Source of the DNA: Smittia aterrima
Lineage: Eukaryota > Arthropoda > Insecta > Diptera > Chironomidae
Assembly (NCBI GenBank): GCA_033063855.1
Contig: CP093831.1
Location: forward strand, 4,030,001 to 4,094,000
Length of the DNA stretch: 64,000 nucleotides
Direction of reading: 5' to 3'
The notes below the pieces were generated by a model. That model was not told the DNA's origin. It saw only the letters and a list, made by a program, of their open reading frames with translations, and ran no database searches. The position numbers and the translations under genes were made by a program. Shown here piece after piece: positions 55,349-64,000 of this stretch; the first letter of the stretch is position 1; every line of letters starts with the position of its first letter.

Positions 55349-58300
55349 ATGGAAGTCGAAACAGTTGATTCGAGTTTAGGATACGATGTTAGGTAAATAT
55401 ACTCGACTGGATGTTGTTTATTTCATTCATCTGGAACAACTTCAAATGCTACTTCAAGTCTGGTTAACGAGGGATTTAAAGAATTACGTAAAATCACGCT
55501 TTCACGTGTTTCATCATTAAACTTTTTCACGGCTGCCGAACAAATATTCAAATTTGAATTTTTCTGGCAAAAAACCGCTTTTAAATATCTTGGATCTCAA
55601 GCATTCTTCTTTGTTGATCGTATCAATTTAGTTTTTGCTGTCTTAGCTCCCTCAGAGGATTGGGTTCAGATCGTCACACATCGCTTGCTTTAAATAAAGC
55701 CTTGATTGACTGCCCCTTAAAGAAATGACGAAGGGAACAAACCCCAAGACTTCGACGACAATCTGATCCAAGCGTGAAACATGCAAAAAGCTATTTAATT
55801 TGTCTTGTTCTTCACTATTTCATTATGAAACAAAGACATAAGAAATAAACACTGTAATTTCCTTCCTTAAATTAAAAAAAATATTCATGCATGCACAAGT
55901 TCTTTCTACAAAGAGAGGACCCGAAAATCCATCAAGTATGAAACGGAACTATCGAAATTCTTATTTATTATTATTCCCGACCCCTACTTCGCATGTACAC
56001 ATAAAGAATTATAACATTTAAAACTATTCCGCTGGTACCTAGTGTATAAAATCGCTATAGGGTGTGTTAAGAAACAACAGCAGTGCGTAACATCTGCTTG
56101 AAATAATTCATTTTACCAACACATACAAGCATAAAGTTAGATCCCCTGACTCGCTTTCCTTGCGATCATCGACACGAAGAAATTTGAGAAAACAATAAGG
56201 AGCTTTGATCTCGAAGAGGAAAAAAAATTAGAAAGGGATGGTGGTTGTTTATCTTTTTTATCTGACACGCTAGATACAAGTTTTAGTCCTGCGCTTGTTG
56301 TGTAACCTTTTTATATTGTACAGATAAATGAATAAGAAATGAAAGGTGCGACGAGAACTAATTAAATTTTAAATATTCTCTCTGTAGTCTCTACAAACAA
56401 GAAGCTGATATGTCAGACGAAGATGATTTGACGGACAACATTTCCGACTCCATGAATCGCACTGGAATGAAAGGTGTGAAATGGACCAAACAAGAAGATA
56501 CGCTTTTAAAACAGATGGTGGAGCAATATGGTGAAAAATGGGACATGATTGCTGCCGAGTTGAAAGATCGTTCAGATATTCAGTGCCAACAACGTTGGAC
56601 AAAAGTTGTGAATCCTGATTTGATTAAAGGACCGTGGACAAAAGAGGTAAGAGCGATAAACACTCGATCACAGAAACATTTCTAATGCAAACATTCTTTT
56701 TTAACAAAAAAATAGGAAGACGACAAAGTTGTGGAGTTAGTTGAGCGTTACGGTCCAAAAAAATGGACCTTGATCGCAAGAAACTTGAAAGGTCGCATCG
56801 GTAAACAATGTCGCGAACGTTGGCATAATCACTTGAATCCGTTCATTAAAAAGTCGCCATGGACAGAGGAAGAAGACAACATAATTTACCAGGCTCACAA
56901 GCAGTGGGGAAATCAATGGGCAAAGATTTCAAAACTTCTTCCTGGTCGAACAGACAATGCGATCAAGAATCACTGGAATTCGACAATGCGTCGCAAGTAC
57001 GAAGGGGTAGGAGAACGCTCAGCACCAAAGAAGAGACGTGCATCGGAAGGAGAAGACGATGAAAAACCGAAGAAAGAGAAACGAACTTATCGTGTTACAA
57101 CTCATGGCCGCATGGAAGATAAAAGTGCCACAAACAGTTGGATCTATCATGATGAGCTTGCACCGATTACACAAGAAATTGCAATCACGACATACGAAGG
57201 AGACTTCATTGTCACTCCAATTCCAAGCAAAGTTGACGCAGGCTATCGATCACCAGCTAACACTATTCGCGGAGTGGATTATTTGAAATCGCCATCGTCT
57301 TACAAAAACATTTACGACAAACCGTACATCATTTCGCCATTCAAGAACATCGAGAATGTGTTTAATGTTCGCAAGCCTATTAAGGTATCGAGCGAGCAGC
57401 TCGGAGGCTACTATAAACCTGAGAATGTTCCCAACATCTTACGAAAGCGTAAACATGTAAAAATGGAGGATGAAAACTTGTACGGGCAGCAGATGGGAGT
57501 TCCACCTATCAAACCAGAATTCGAACGTTTGAAGGGCAGTCAGTCTCCTCCGCCTTTTGTTACTCCAATAAAGCCATTGCCGTTTTCACCGAGCCAGTTC
57601 CTCAATTCTCCAGCTAATAACGTCGCTTTCTCTGATAGCATTTCATCTAGCACGCCGATGAAACATTCGAACGAAAACGATACCAGCTTGCTATCGACGC
57701 CAATCATGAAATCAGAAATTGGACTTAATAAGGATGACGCTCTTGACACAAAGACACCATTAAAGAATCGAATCATCAGCGAATTGGCTGGAACAACCGA
57801 CGGATTGCCAAGAACTCCAACTCCGTTCAAGAATGCAATGGCCGAAGTTGGTCGTCGTCGATCAGAGCTGTAAGTCTTTAATAATTATAATTTTGAACTT
57901 CATAATAACTTTGCTTTCTTTAAATTTAAAGTTACGTTCCACCAAGTCCAAACCGATTGGATGAAGACATCAGCGAAATAATGCAAAAGGAAGGCTCCGA
58001 CAATGATTCGCAGACGGGCGATGATGTGAAAGAATCCAAGAGAATGCGACAAGACGAAAGTCATGTCTGGGATAGTTCTGAAATGTTTGTCGTTGAGACT
58101 CCGGTAAGTTAATAAAGCTGAATTTGCTTTAAAAGTATCTTATAATTTTGTTTTACAGAGTAAAACACTTGCATCAGACTCTGGAGTTATTTTCTCACCG
58201 CCGAGCATAATGCGTGAAGCTTTAGATGACTCTGAGCTCTATTTGAATGACGATGAGGACACTGTTTATATCAAGAGACGCAATCGCGAGCCAGCACCAA

Positions 58301-58493
58301 AGGTGAGACCACAAAATCTGAAATTGATTATTTTAATTCTAAATGATTGTTTTGACAGGTTCTTGATCCTAAATGGGAAAAATACACTTGCGGACAAACC
58401 AAGGATCAAGTGTTTATGACTAACTTGGCTCGAGCCACATTGAAGAAAACATCACTGCAGCCACGTTCGCTTAACTTTTTCTCTACTAACTAA
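55349..58493 (+). CDS. Myb: Myb transcription factor (A/B-Myb class, MuvB-associated)
   Basis: Nuclear DNA-binding protein with three Myb repeats: R1 MKGVKWTKQEDTLLKQMVEQ, R2 starting KGPWTKEEDDKVVELVER and split by an intron, and R3 starting KKSPWTEEEDNIIYQAHK and ending NHWNSTMRRKY. The key tryptophans are present. Exons: 55349-55392, 56388-56646, 56716-57869, 57932-58103, 58159-58302, 58359-58493 (635 aa). The first exon adds MEVETVDSSLGYDV and splices in frame; translation could instead begin at ATG 56410. The C-terminal region VLDPKWEKYTCGQTKDQVFM resembles the LIN9/LIN52-binding end of B-Myb/Drosophila Myb. Many S/T-P sites suit CDK regulation. The 995-nt first intron shows no other gene. 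AATAAA at 58991. Confidence 0.95.
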
Positions 58494-59048
58494 ACTGCTT
58501 TCCTTTTCAGAAAATCTGAAATCAAAGCTAATTAAGTTGTAAAGAATGTACTTTCAATTGTAGTTTATCGTAGAAAACGATAATATGAATAATATCTTTC
58601 AAGAAAACGGACATTCTTTAAATTCTATTTATTCCCATAAGATGAAATAACCATTAAGACCGAAGATGAAGTGAATTTTTCATATTTAAGTGCAGTAATC
58701 GATAATTTGTTTTCTCCCTTCCTTCTTTTGGCGGACGGATCTTTTCTGATTATATTTTGAAAATTTTATTAATTCGTGCACATTCAATCTTCACTTTTCA
58801 ATCACACAATGGCCAAGTGCACAAAAAACGAAAAATTCTTCTGAAGAAACAAAAAAATGTTTTAGAGGTTTTCAGTGAAGATTTGATTTAGATTTTAGTT
58901 CGTGATAAATTTTTTGCTTTTATTTTCTTCTGTAATTTCAAATTTCTTGTAATAATTCAAACTTGTAATTTCCCTTGCTCAACTTTGTAAAATAAATTCC
59001 TTGAAGATATGAAACAATAAAATGAATCAACTTGCGAAGAAAATGTTT
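58494..59048. other. 3' UTRs of Myb and PNO1
   Basis: AT-rich convergent region. AATAAA at 58991-58996 may end Myb close to the PNO1 stop at 59049. Confidence 0.45.
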
Positions 59049-59819
59049 TTAAAGTCGTTCGGAAAGTTTACTGGCAACCGAGCGAAGGTTTCCGTATACT
59101 TTCGATGCTGGTGATCCAAGAATGAGATTACTTATAGCGCGTTTAGCCAGTTGAATGTTCTTATATGAGCCGAGAATGTGAACTTTGCAATCAGCCAACA
59201 CAATACGAGTCTTTGTTACATTCTCGATGGTAAATTTGGTTCTTCCTCCTTTTCCTGCTAATCGACCTGAAGTACACAAACAAAAATGTAAGAAAATGTA
59301 TAACTTTCTTGATAGTTTCAGAACTTACCAACTGCTCGACTCAAGTGATCACCACGCAATGTCTTAACGTCTTTAACTTCAAATGTCTCAACAAACAAAT
59401 CTTCCAATCTCAAAAGTGCAAGAGCGTCTTCAACTTCAAAGCCCAAGATGAAAGCGCGAACAAAGTCAGCTGCCTTCTGAAGACTTGAATCGTTGACATC
59501 ACTGGCGGCAACATGATCATCTGGTTTGCGGATTTCAACTTGTTTTGTTTTGATGTTGTAGCGAATCTGTAGTTTTAATTGTTCAACGATCGGACTGAAG
59601 ATCTTTAGCCAGTTCTCTTTCAAAGGTGTTATTCTAAAATGAAATCTCAAGTCAATAACAAAGATTTTAAGGGAAATATATTTTTTCTAACCTGTTCACT
59701 GGCACTCCAACTTTTCTGACGTTCGATAGCTTTTGTTTCTTACTTCCAGCAATTTTAGTCGTTGAAGCAATTCGCTTTCTCTTGTTCTCAGGAGCTGGTT
59801 TCATCTCAACATCGACCAT
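59049..59819 (-). CDS. PNO1/Dim2, KH-domain ribosome assembly factor
   Basis: RNA-binding partner of Nob1 needed for 18S rRNA 3' end maturation and 40S assembly. Exons 59819-59692, 59633-59329, 59266-59049 (216 aa). A basic N-terminal tail (KRKRIASTTKIAGSKKQKL) is followed by WLKIFSPIVEQLKLQIRYN. Next are FVRAFILGFEVEDALALLRL and the KH domain with RLAGKGGRTKFTIEN (GxxG-type loop). The end is LILGSPASKVYGNLRSVASK. All are typical of the family; about 35 residues shorter than human PNO1 at the N-terminus. Confidence 0.95.
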
Positions 59820-60197
59820 TTTTATATTTTTAAATATTTTCGATTCAAGCGAGGCGCACAACCAAAATATTTTTCTAAAGATCGTTTCGCTTCAATTTCG
59901 CCTCAATTGAAGCTCACTCAGTATTTTGAGATTTTTGTTCATTATATTTTTGTACAATCAATGTTTACGTAAAGTCAATTCAATCCTTAGTGTGAAGTAA
60001 TTTAATTTATTGAGAGTAAGGGAGGGCAATGCGGAAAAATATCAGCTAACGAGCATCGCCCACACACGAAAAAAAAAAATTCGCGCTTGGAATTTCTGGA
60101 AAAAAAAATCTCCGTAATTCCTTTAGACTTCCTTACAAATCTGAACAGCGGTTAATTAATCAGTTTGAGTGTTGATCCATCAAGGAAAAGAAATAAA
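59820..60197. promoter_or_regulatory. Divergent intergenic region, PNO1 / licorne
   Basis: 378 bp between divergent start codons. It contains A-rich runs near 60070-60110. No TATA box in position. Confidence 0.45.
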
Positions 60198-61417
60198 ATG
60201 TCACGACGACCACGGCCAAGTTTGAAGATCGGAATTCAAGAAGCACCACCAATTCAAGCGTTAGCTCCTCCGAGGAATTTAGACACTCGAGCGACAATCA
60301 CAATCGACGAACGAACCTTTGAAGTGCAAGCTGATGATTTAGAAAAGATTTCTGATTTGGGTCGAGGTGCATACGGAGTCGTCGAGAAGATGAGACATTC
60401 TCCAAGCAATACAGTAATGGCAGTCAAAAGAATCACAGCTACCGTCAATACACAAGAACAAGTGAGTAGTGCGATATTAAATATTTGACATTCCTCAATA
60501 TTTCGAATGATTTGCAGAAGCGACTGCTGATGGATCTCGACATTTCTATGAGATCTAGTGATTGTCCCTACACTGTTCACTTCTATGGTGCTCTATTCCG
60601 CGAAGGCGATGTCTGGATTTGCATGGAAGTGATGGAATGTTCACTTGATAAGTTTTATCCCATCGTATTTGGCAACGGTCGCAAGATCCCCGAAGGTGGT
60701 TGACCTTAGGCAATATTTTATCGAAAGTGTTCTAATAATTTAATTAAAGATATTCTCGGTAAAATCGCGGTCGCTGTTGTCAAGGCACTCCACTATCTGC
60801 ACTCTAATCTGAAAGTGATACATCGCGATGTAAAGCCTTCAAACATTCTCATCAATCGCCGAGGCGAAGTGAAGATGTGCGATTTTGGTATTTCTGGCTA
60901 TTTGGTAGATTCAGTAGCTAAGACAATCGATGCAGGATGTGAGTTCAACTAATCCAAGTTTCGTGAATCTTTTATAAAAATTTATTTGTTTAGGCAAACC
61001 ATACATGGCTCCAGAACGAATCGATCCACAAGGTACTGGCGTAAATAATTACGATATTCGAAGGTAAACTAATCAAAATATTCCTTCAACTGACATTTCA
61101 ACTCTTCTTTGATTTTAAGTGACGTCTGGTCCTTGGGAATCAGTTTAATCGAAATGGCCACAGGAAAGTTCCCTTATGCAACTTGGAGGTCTCCGTTCGA
61201 GCAGTTGAAACAAGTTGTGACTGAGAAATCACCGTCGTTGCCATCAGAAGAATTCTCTGAATCCTTCGAAAAACTCATCTCGGTCTGTCTGCAGAAAGAT
61301 GTCAATCGTCGACCAAACTACGAACAACTCCTTGCCAATGACTTTATTGTCGAACATACAGCAAAGGAAACTGACGTTGCACAATATGTCGATGAGATTT
61401 TGGCGCTCAGAGCATAA
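60198..61417 (+). CDS. lic: MAP kinase kinase 3/6 (licorne, p38 activator)
   Basis: Dual-specificity kinase that phosphorylates p38. Exons 60198-60461, 60518-60695, 60750-60938, 60994-61063, 61120-61417 (332 aa). The Gly-rich loop GRGAYGVVEKM, catalytic Lys in MAVKRI, catalytic loop VIHRDVKPSN, DFG and activation loop SVAKT (the S-x-x-x-T phosphorylated by MAP3Ks) are all intact. APERIDPQG, YDIRSDVWSLG and the CLQKDVNRRP end fit MKK3/6. The N-terminus MSRRPRPSLKIGI carries a basic/hydrophobic D-motif expected for p38 docking. The frame is open a little upstream but the first ATG is 60198. Confidence 0.96.
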
Positions 61418-62022
61418 GATTGCTGATAAACAATAATAAATTACTATTTTGAGTCATTTTTTGATGATGAATAAAAGATGAAACGTGAATTAAAATCCTG
61501 AAATGTTTAACAACCTTTGACCCCCTCTCATCGAAATATCTTAGACGTCTTACTCTCATTAAAATTAAGATTTTATTTTCTTTTGAAGAGAAACACAAAG
61601 AAAAACATGAATCGGATATTTGAGGAATTCAAGTTAATGACAATCTTGTAAAAAAGATTCATGGAAAAGCTCTTCGGTCAAGCCAAACATAAGTATCTAA
61701 AGATTTTCGACTTTTCTTATGAGAATGTCTAAAGTTCTTATGTTTATTTTTAATTTAATCATACGAGAGAAATTACAGTTTAGTTAACGCTTTGTTTGTA
61801 TCAAATTATTCTTAATTCCGCGGTGGTCATTTGGATTTGAAGACACTCGGAACTGAAGATTGGAAAAACATTTGCTTCTTTCTCTTTAAATTAATATGTT
61901 TGTTTGTTGCAATAAGACTGAAAATAGATAGAACACTGCTTTACGATGAATTTTGTTTTAGATAAATTGATGGTTCCGTTGATGATCATCTCTCGCAGTT
62001 ATCCTAGCCGTTTGCATGATGT
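61418..62022. other. 3' UTRs of licorne and SUMO (convergent)
   Basis: AATAAA at 61435-61440 probably ends licorne shortly after its stop. The rest would be the SUMO 3' UTR on the minus strand. No gene. Confidence 0.45.
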
Positions 62023-62835
62023 TTAATGGATCAAAAATGTGCAACCGCCTGTCTGCTGCTGGTAAACTTCGATTGTGTCGCCTTCTTCCATCTCCAGTGA
62101 TGTCGGTGTATCGTTTTCGTTGATTGGACTGCCGTCGAAACGGAAGCGAACAACTTGCATTGACAAGCCCTGAGAGAAGATAATTCAATTATTATTAGTT
62201 TGCAAAACATTTCGCCATAATCGGAACTTACAGCTCGGTCGCAATAGGCATTCATCAGTTTGCGAAGCGGTGTATGACGCTTGATTTTGAATTGGACGAC
62301 AGCATTGTCTTGTCCCAACACTTTTAAGTTGATGTGCTCTGACTCTCCTCCCTGTTTATCCTGGAAATGTGAAAGAATCCGTCAAAAGGAAAAACAAAAG
62401 AGACTTAACCTTAAAGTTCGTCTCACTAATACAAATAGCATCGGCACACACAAACACAAGTTTTTCGTGTATTTACAATGAAAATTCATGGTGCTCCCAA
62501 CATCCAGAAATTTCATCAAATTTCGAATTTCTCAGAAATTTTAAAGAGTTTGCCGATGAAAGGAAACTGAGTTTTTTTCATCCAAACTCAATTTAATGAA
62601 AGAAAATTTAAGGGAAACTTATTGGAATCTCGGGGAGAAGCAATATTGCTCCAGGTCTTTCAATTAGATTGCTCGTAAACTCCTTAAATTCATTCCGGCA
62701 TCATTAAACAACGGCAGAATATGAAAGGAAGCCATGATTTTTTTGCGGCGTCGTAAACTCGCAAATTTTTCACTTTCCCCTTCATTTTCACTATCTTCAA
62801 TGTGTTCTTCAACTTACTTTCTTTTCCTCAGACAT
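62023..62835 (-). CDS. smt3: SUMO (ubiquitin-like modifier)
   Basis: Small ubiquitin-like modifier precursor, 97 aa. Exons 62835-62818, 62360-62232, 62169-62023. The ubiquitin fold is clear: HINLKVLGQDNAVVQFKIKR, LRKLMNAYCDRAGL, and RFRFDGSPINENDTPTSLEM. The mature end is QQQTGG, followed by a six-residue tail CTFLIH that the SUMO protease must remove. All introns are phase 0. Short exon 1 encodes MSEEKK. Confidence 0.97.
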
Positions 62836-63464
62836 TTTGTTCAAGTTTGTGGGGTATTTGGTATGAATAAAACTTTTTCGCAGAGTTAAACAAAAATTCA
62901 AGCGCTCGACCGAGATTGAAACTTTTCGGAACTTCTGTCGCTTCTTTTTGAAAACTTTCTATTGACTCAGTTTTTTATTTGTTTGTATAAATATTTATTT
63001 ATTCATTTATGCTCTGGTTGTAAATATTTAATATCTAATAAAGTATTTTAAACGAGATTGAGTAGAAGATTAAACATCAAATTCGTTAATGAACATGAGG
63101 TAAAATTATTTTCATTGTTTTCACTTAAAATAATTTAATTTCATTATTTTTTGACGAAAGCTTATTCAATCAAAAACTTATTTTTTAATTCATCTGTAAA
63201 GCGGTAAAAAAATTGTTCTGCATCCTGATGCGAAACACTGAAGCAGAGTTTACATAAGAAATTTCTTTCTCGAGGTAAATTATAATATTTTATTTTTAAT
63301 GCGAAGGAGCTCGTGAACTTCCTTTAAAGTTATTGCAAAACAATCGTGTCAGGTTTTTTAGCAAGTCAAATTATCTGTTTGATCGAATGAAGGAGTTCAC
63401 TTCGCGATTTTGGTTTGTTTTGATTTCGACAATTTATTAATTTTATATTTTTCAATTTTAGCTT
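62836..63464. other. Spacer and 5' leader of the small-ORF/MNLL transcript
   Basis: Very AT-rich. A TTTTAG acceptor at 63456-63461 directly precedes the first coding exon of the next transcript, so a leader exon should lie upstream, probably here. No coding frame. Confidence 0.4.
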
Positions 63465-63632
63465 ATGGCATTAGCGCAACCAAGTTCTCTTGCGTTGCTT
63501 TGGAGAAGATACAGAGTGTCAATCATTTTCCCAATTCTTTCGTTCGGAGCAATCTTTGCTGACTACAACCACAACCGAAAATACAAAGCATCACTTGCGA
63601 GTATAAAACCAGCAGAAGACCTTAAGGACTAA
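63465..63632 (+). CDS. Small single-pass membrane protein, first cistron before MNLL
   Basis: 55 codons, MALAQPSSLALLWRRYRVSI onwards. There is a short N-terminal segment, a basic WRRYR, one hydrophobic helix (VSIIFPILSFGAIFA), then a charged tail (DYNHNRKYKAS...EDLKD). Size and layout resemble small inner-mitochondrial-membrane accessory proteins, but I do not recognise the family. The stop TAA is separated from the MNLL start by two bases, so both are probably read from one mRNA. A function in respiratory-chain assembly is only suggested by this neighbour. Confidence 0.65.
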   Translation: MALAQPSSLALLWRRYRVSIIFPILSFGAIFADYNHNRKYKASLASIKPAEDLKD

Positions 63633-63634
63633 AG

Positions 63635-63796
63635 ATGGCAATTTTGGGTATTACACGTCAATACTTGTGGCTCGGTCTTCCAATGACCGGCTACCTTATC
63701 GGCCGTTTCTTAGACGAAGCAGAAACTCAAAGAATGGTCACCTTCCGAGACAAGAGCGCACTGTATGGCCGAGAGGTCTCGACTCCCTCATGGTAG
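63635..63796 (+). CDS. ND-MNLL: NADH:ubiquinone oxidoreductase MNLL subunit (NDUFB1)
   Basis: Accessory subunit of mitochondrial complex I, 53 aa. The pattern LGLPMTGYLIGRFLDEAETQ and VTFRDKSALYGRE matches human NDUFB1 (MGFVIGCYLDRKSDERL, TAFRNKSMLFKREL). One membrane helix. It lies two bases downstream of the preceding small frame. AATAAA at 63851 ends the transcript. Confidence 0.9.
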   Translation: MAILGITRQYLWLGLPMTGYLIGRFLDEAETQRMVTFRDKSALYGREVSTPSW

Positions 63797-63850
63797 AGAG
63801 TCCACCAACGATGAAGCTGTGCTGTCGTTAAATTACTTGTAGAGAAGTTT

Positions 63851-63856
63851 AATAAA
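63851..63856 (+). terminator. Poly(A) signal of the MNLL transcript
   Basis: AATAAA 55 nt after the MNLL stop codon; the only hexamer between that stop and the end of the window on this strand that is well placed. Confidence 0.55.
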
Positions 63857-64000
63857 TGGAAAAGAATTAAAACTTCATATCTAAACTGGATGTTCTGATT
63901 TCCTTCGAAGCTGATTCTGCGCGTTAGAATGTTTAGATTCTGAAATTGTCAAAGAAATTCTACAAATATTTTAGTTTTTAAATAGCAATGAAAGCCTTAA

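Overview
The window is nuclear DNA from an insect, most likely a fly of the nematoceran type (mosquito/midge grade). Three observations support this. (1) Genes have many short GT-AG introns, mostly 50-75 nt, in AT-rich DNA. (2) The protein set is dipteran in flavour: sniffer, a two-form Trxr-1, the serine-enriched BTB protein gprs, MADF-BESS and licorne. (3) Thioredoxin reductase ends in Thr-Cys-Cys-Ser instead of a selenocysteine motif, as I recall for the mosquito enzyme (Drosophila has Ser-Cys-Cys-Ser). Species cannot be fixed from the sequence alone. I saw no transposon, tRNA, rRNA, viral insert or CRISPR array.

Layout. 1.4-6.5 kb: an SLC6 neutral amino-acid transporter (blot/SLC6A15-17 type) with a 10-nt microexon and two alternative 3' tails. 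7.8-8.5 kb: a seven-finger C2H2 protein. 8.6-12.3 kb: sniffer carbonyl reductase (minus) and thioredoxin reductase (plus), whose 5' ends interlock. 12.8-14.5 kb: an unrecognised coiled-coil protein with an in-frame TAA probably hidden in an intron. 15.2-18.2 kb: CoREST. 18.4-19.1 kb: a RIIa-like/coiled-coil protein. 21.2-24.0 kb: a secreted protein built on sixteen 20-residue double-Cys repeats. 26.1-28.5 kb: a papain-family protease with a proline-rich N-terminus that shares its signal and a YPKP motif with the repeat protein.

29.7-30.8 kb: glyoxalase II with a mitochondrial leader. 31.4-42.4 kb: coactosin, whose proposed 10-kb first intron contains the antisense gprs gene. 42.6-44.7 kb: Sac1 phosphoinositide phosphatase. 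45.0-46.3 kb: mitochondrial ribosomal protein S29. 46.3-49.9 kb looks gene-free. 50-51.2 kb: a secreted glycine-rich protein assembled by exon-plus-intron duplication. 51.4-61.4 kb is very dense: MADF-BESS, RNase H2B, N6AMT1, Snapin, Myb, PNO1 and licorne. 62-63.8 kb: SUMO, then a small membrane protein followed two bases later by the complex I subunit MNLL.

Recurring themes. Several neighbours are divergent pairs with 170-620 bp between start codons (MADF/RNaseH2B, Snapin/Myb, Sac1/mRpS29, PNO1/lic, GLO2/coactosin). Convergent pairs have nearly touching 3' ends (N6AMT1/RNaseH2B, CoREST/RIIa protein, coactosin/Sac1). Two gene pairs look dicistronic (Snapin-N6AMT1 and the small ORF-MNLL). Coordinates of multi-exon genes were built by hand from splice sites and frame continuity; exon sums are multiples of three in every model given.
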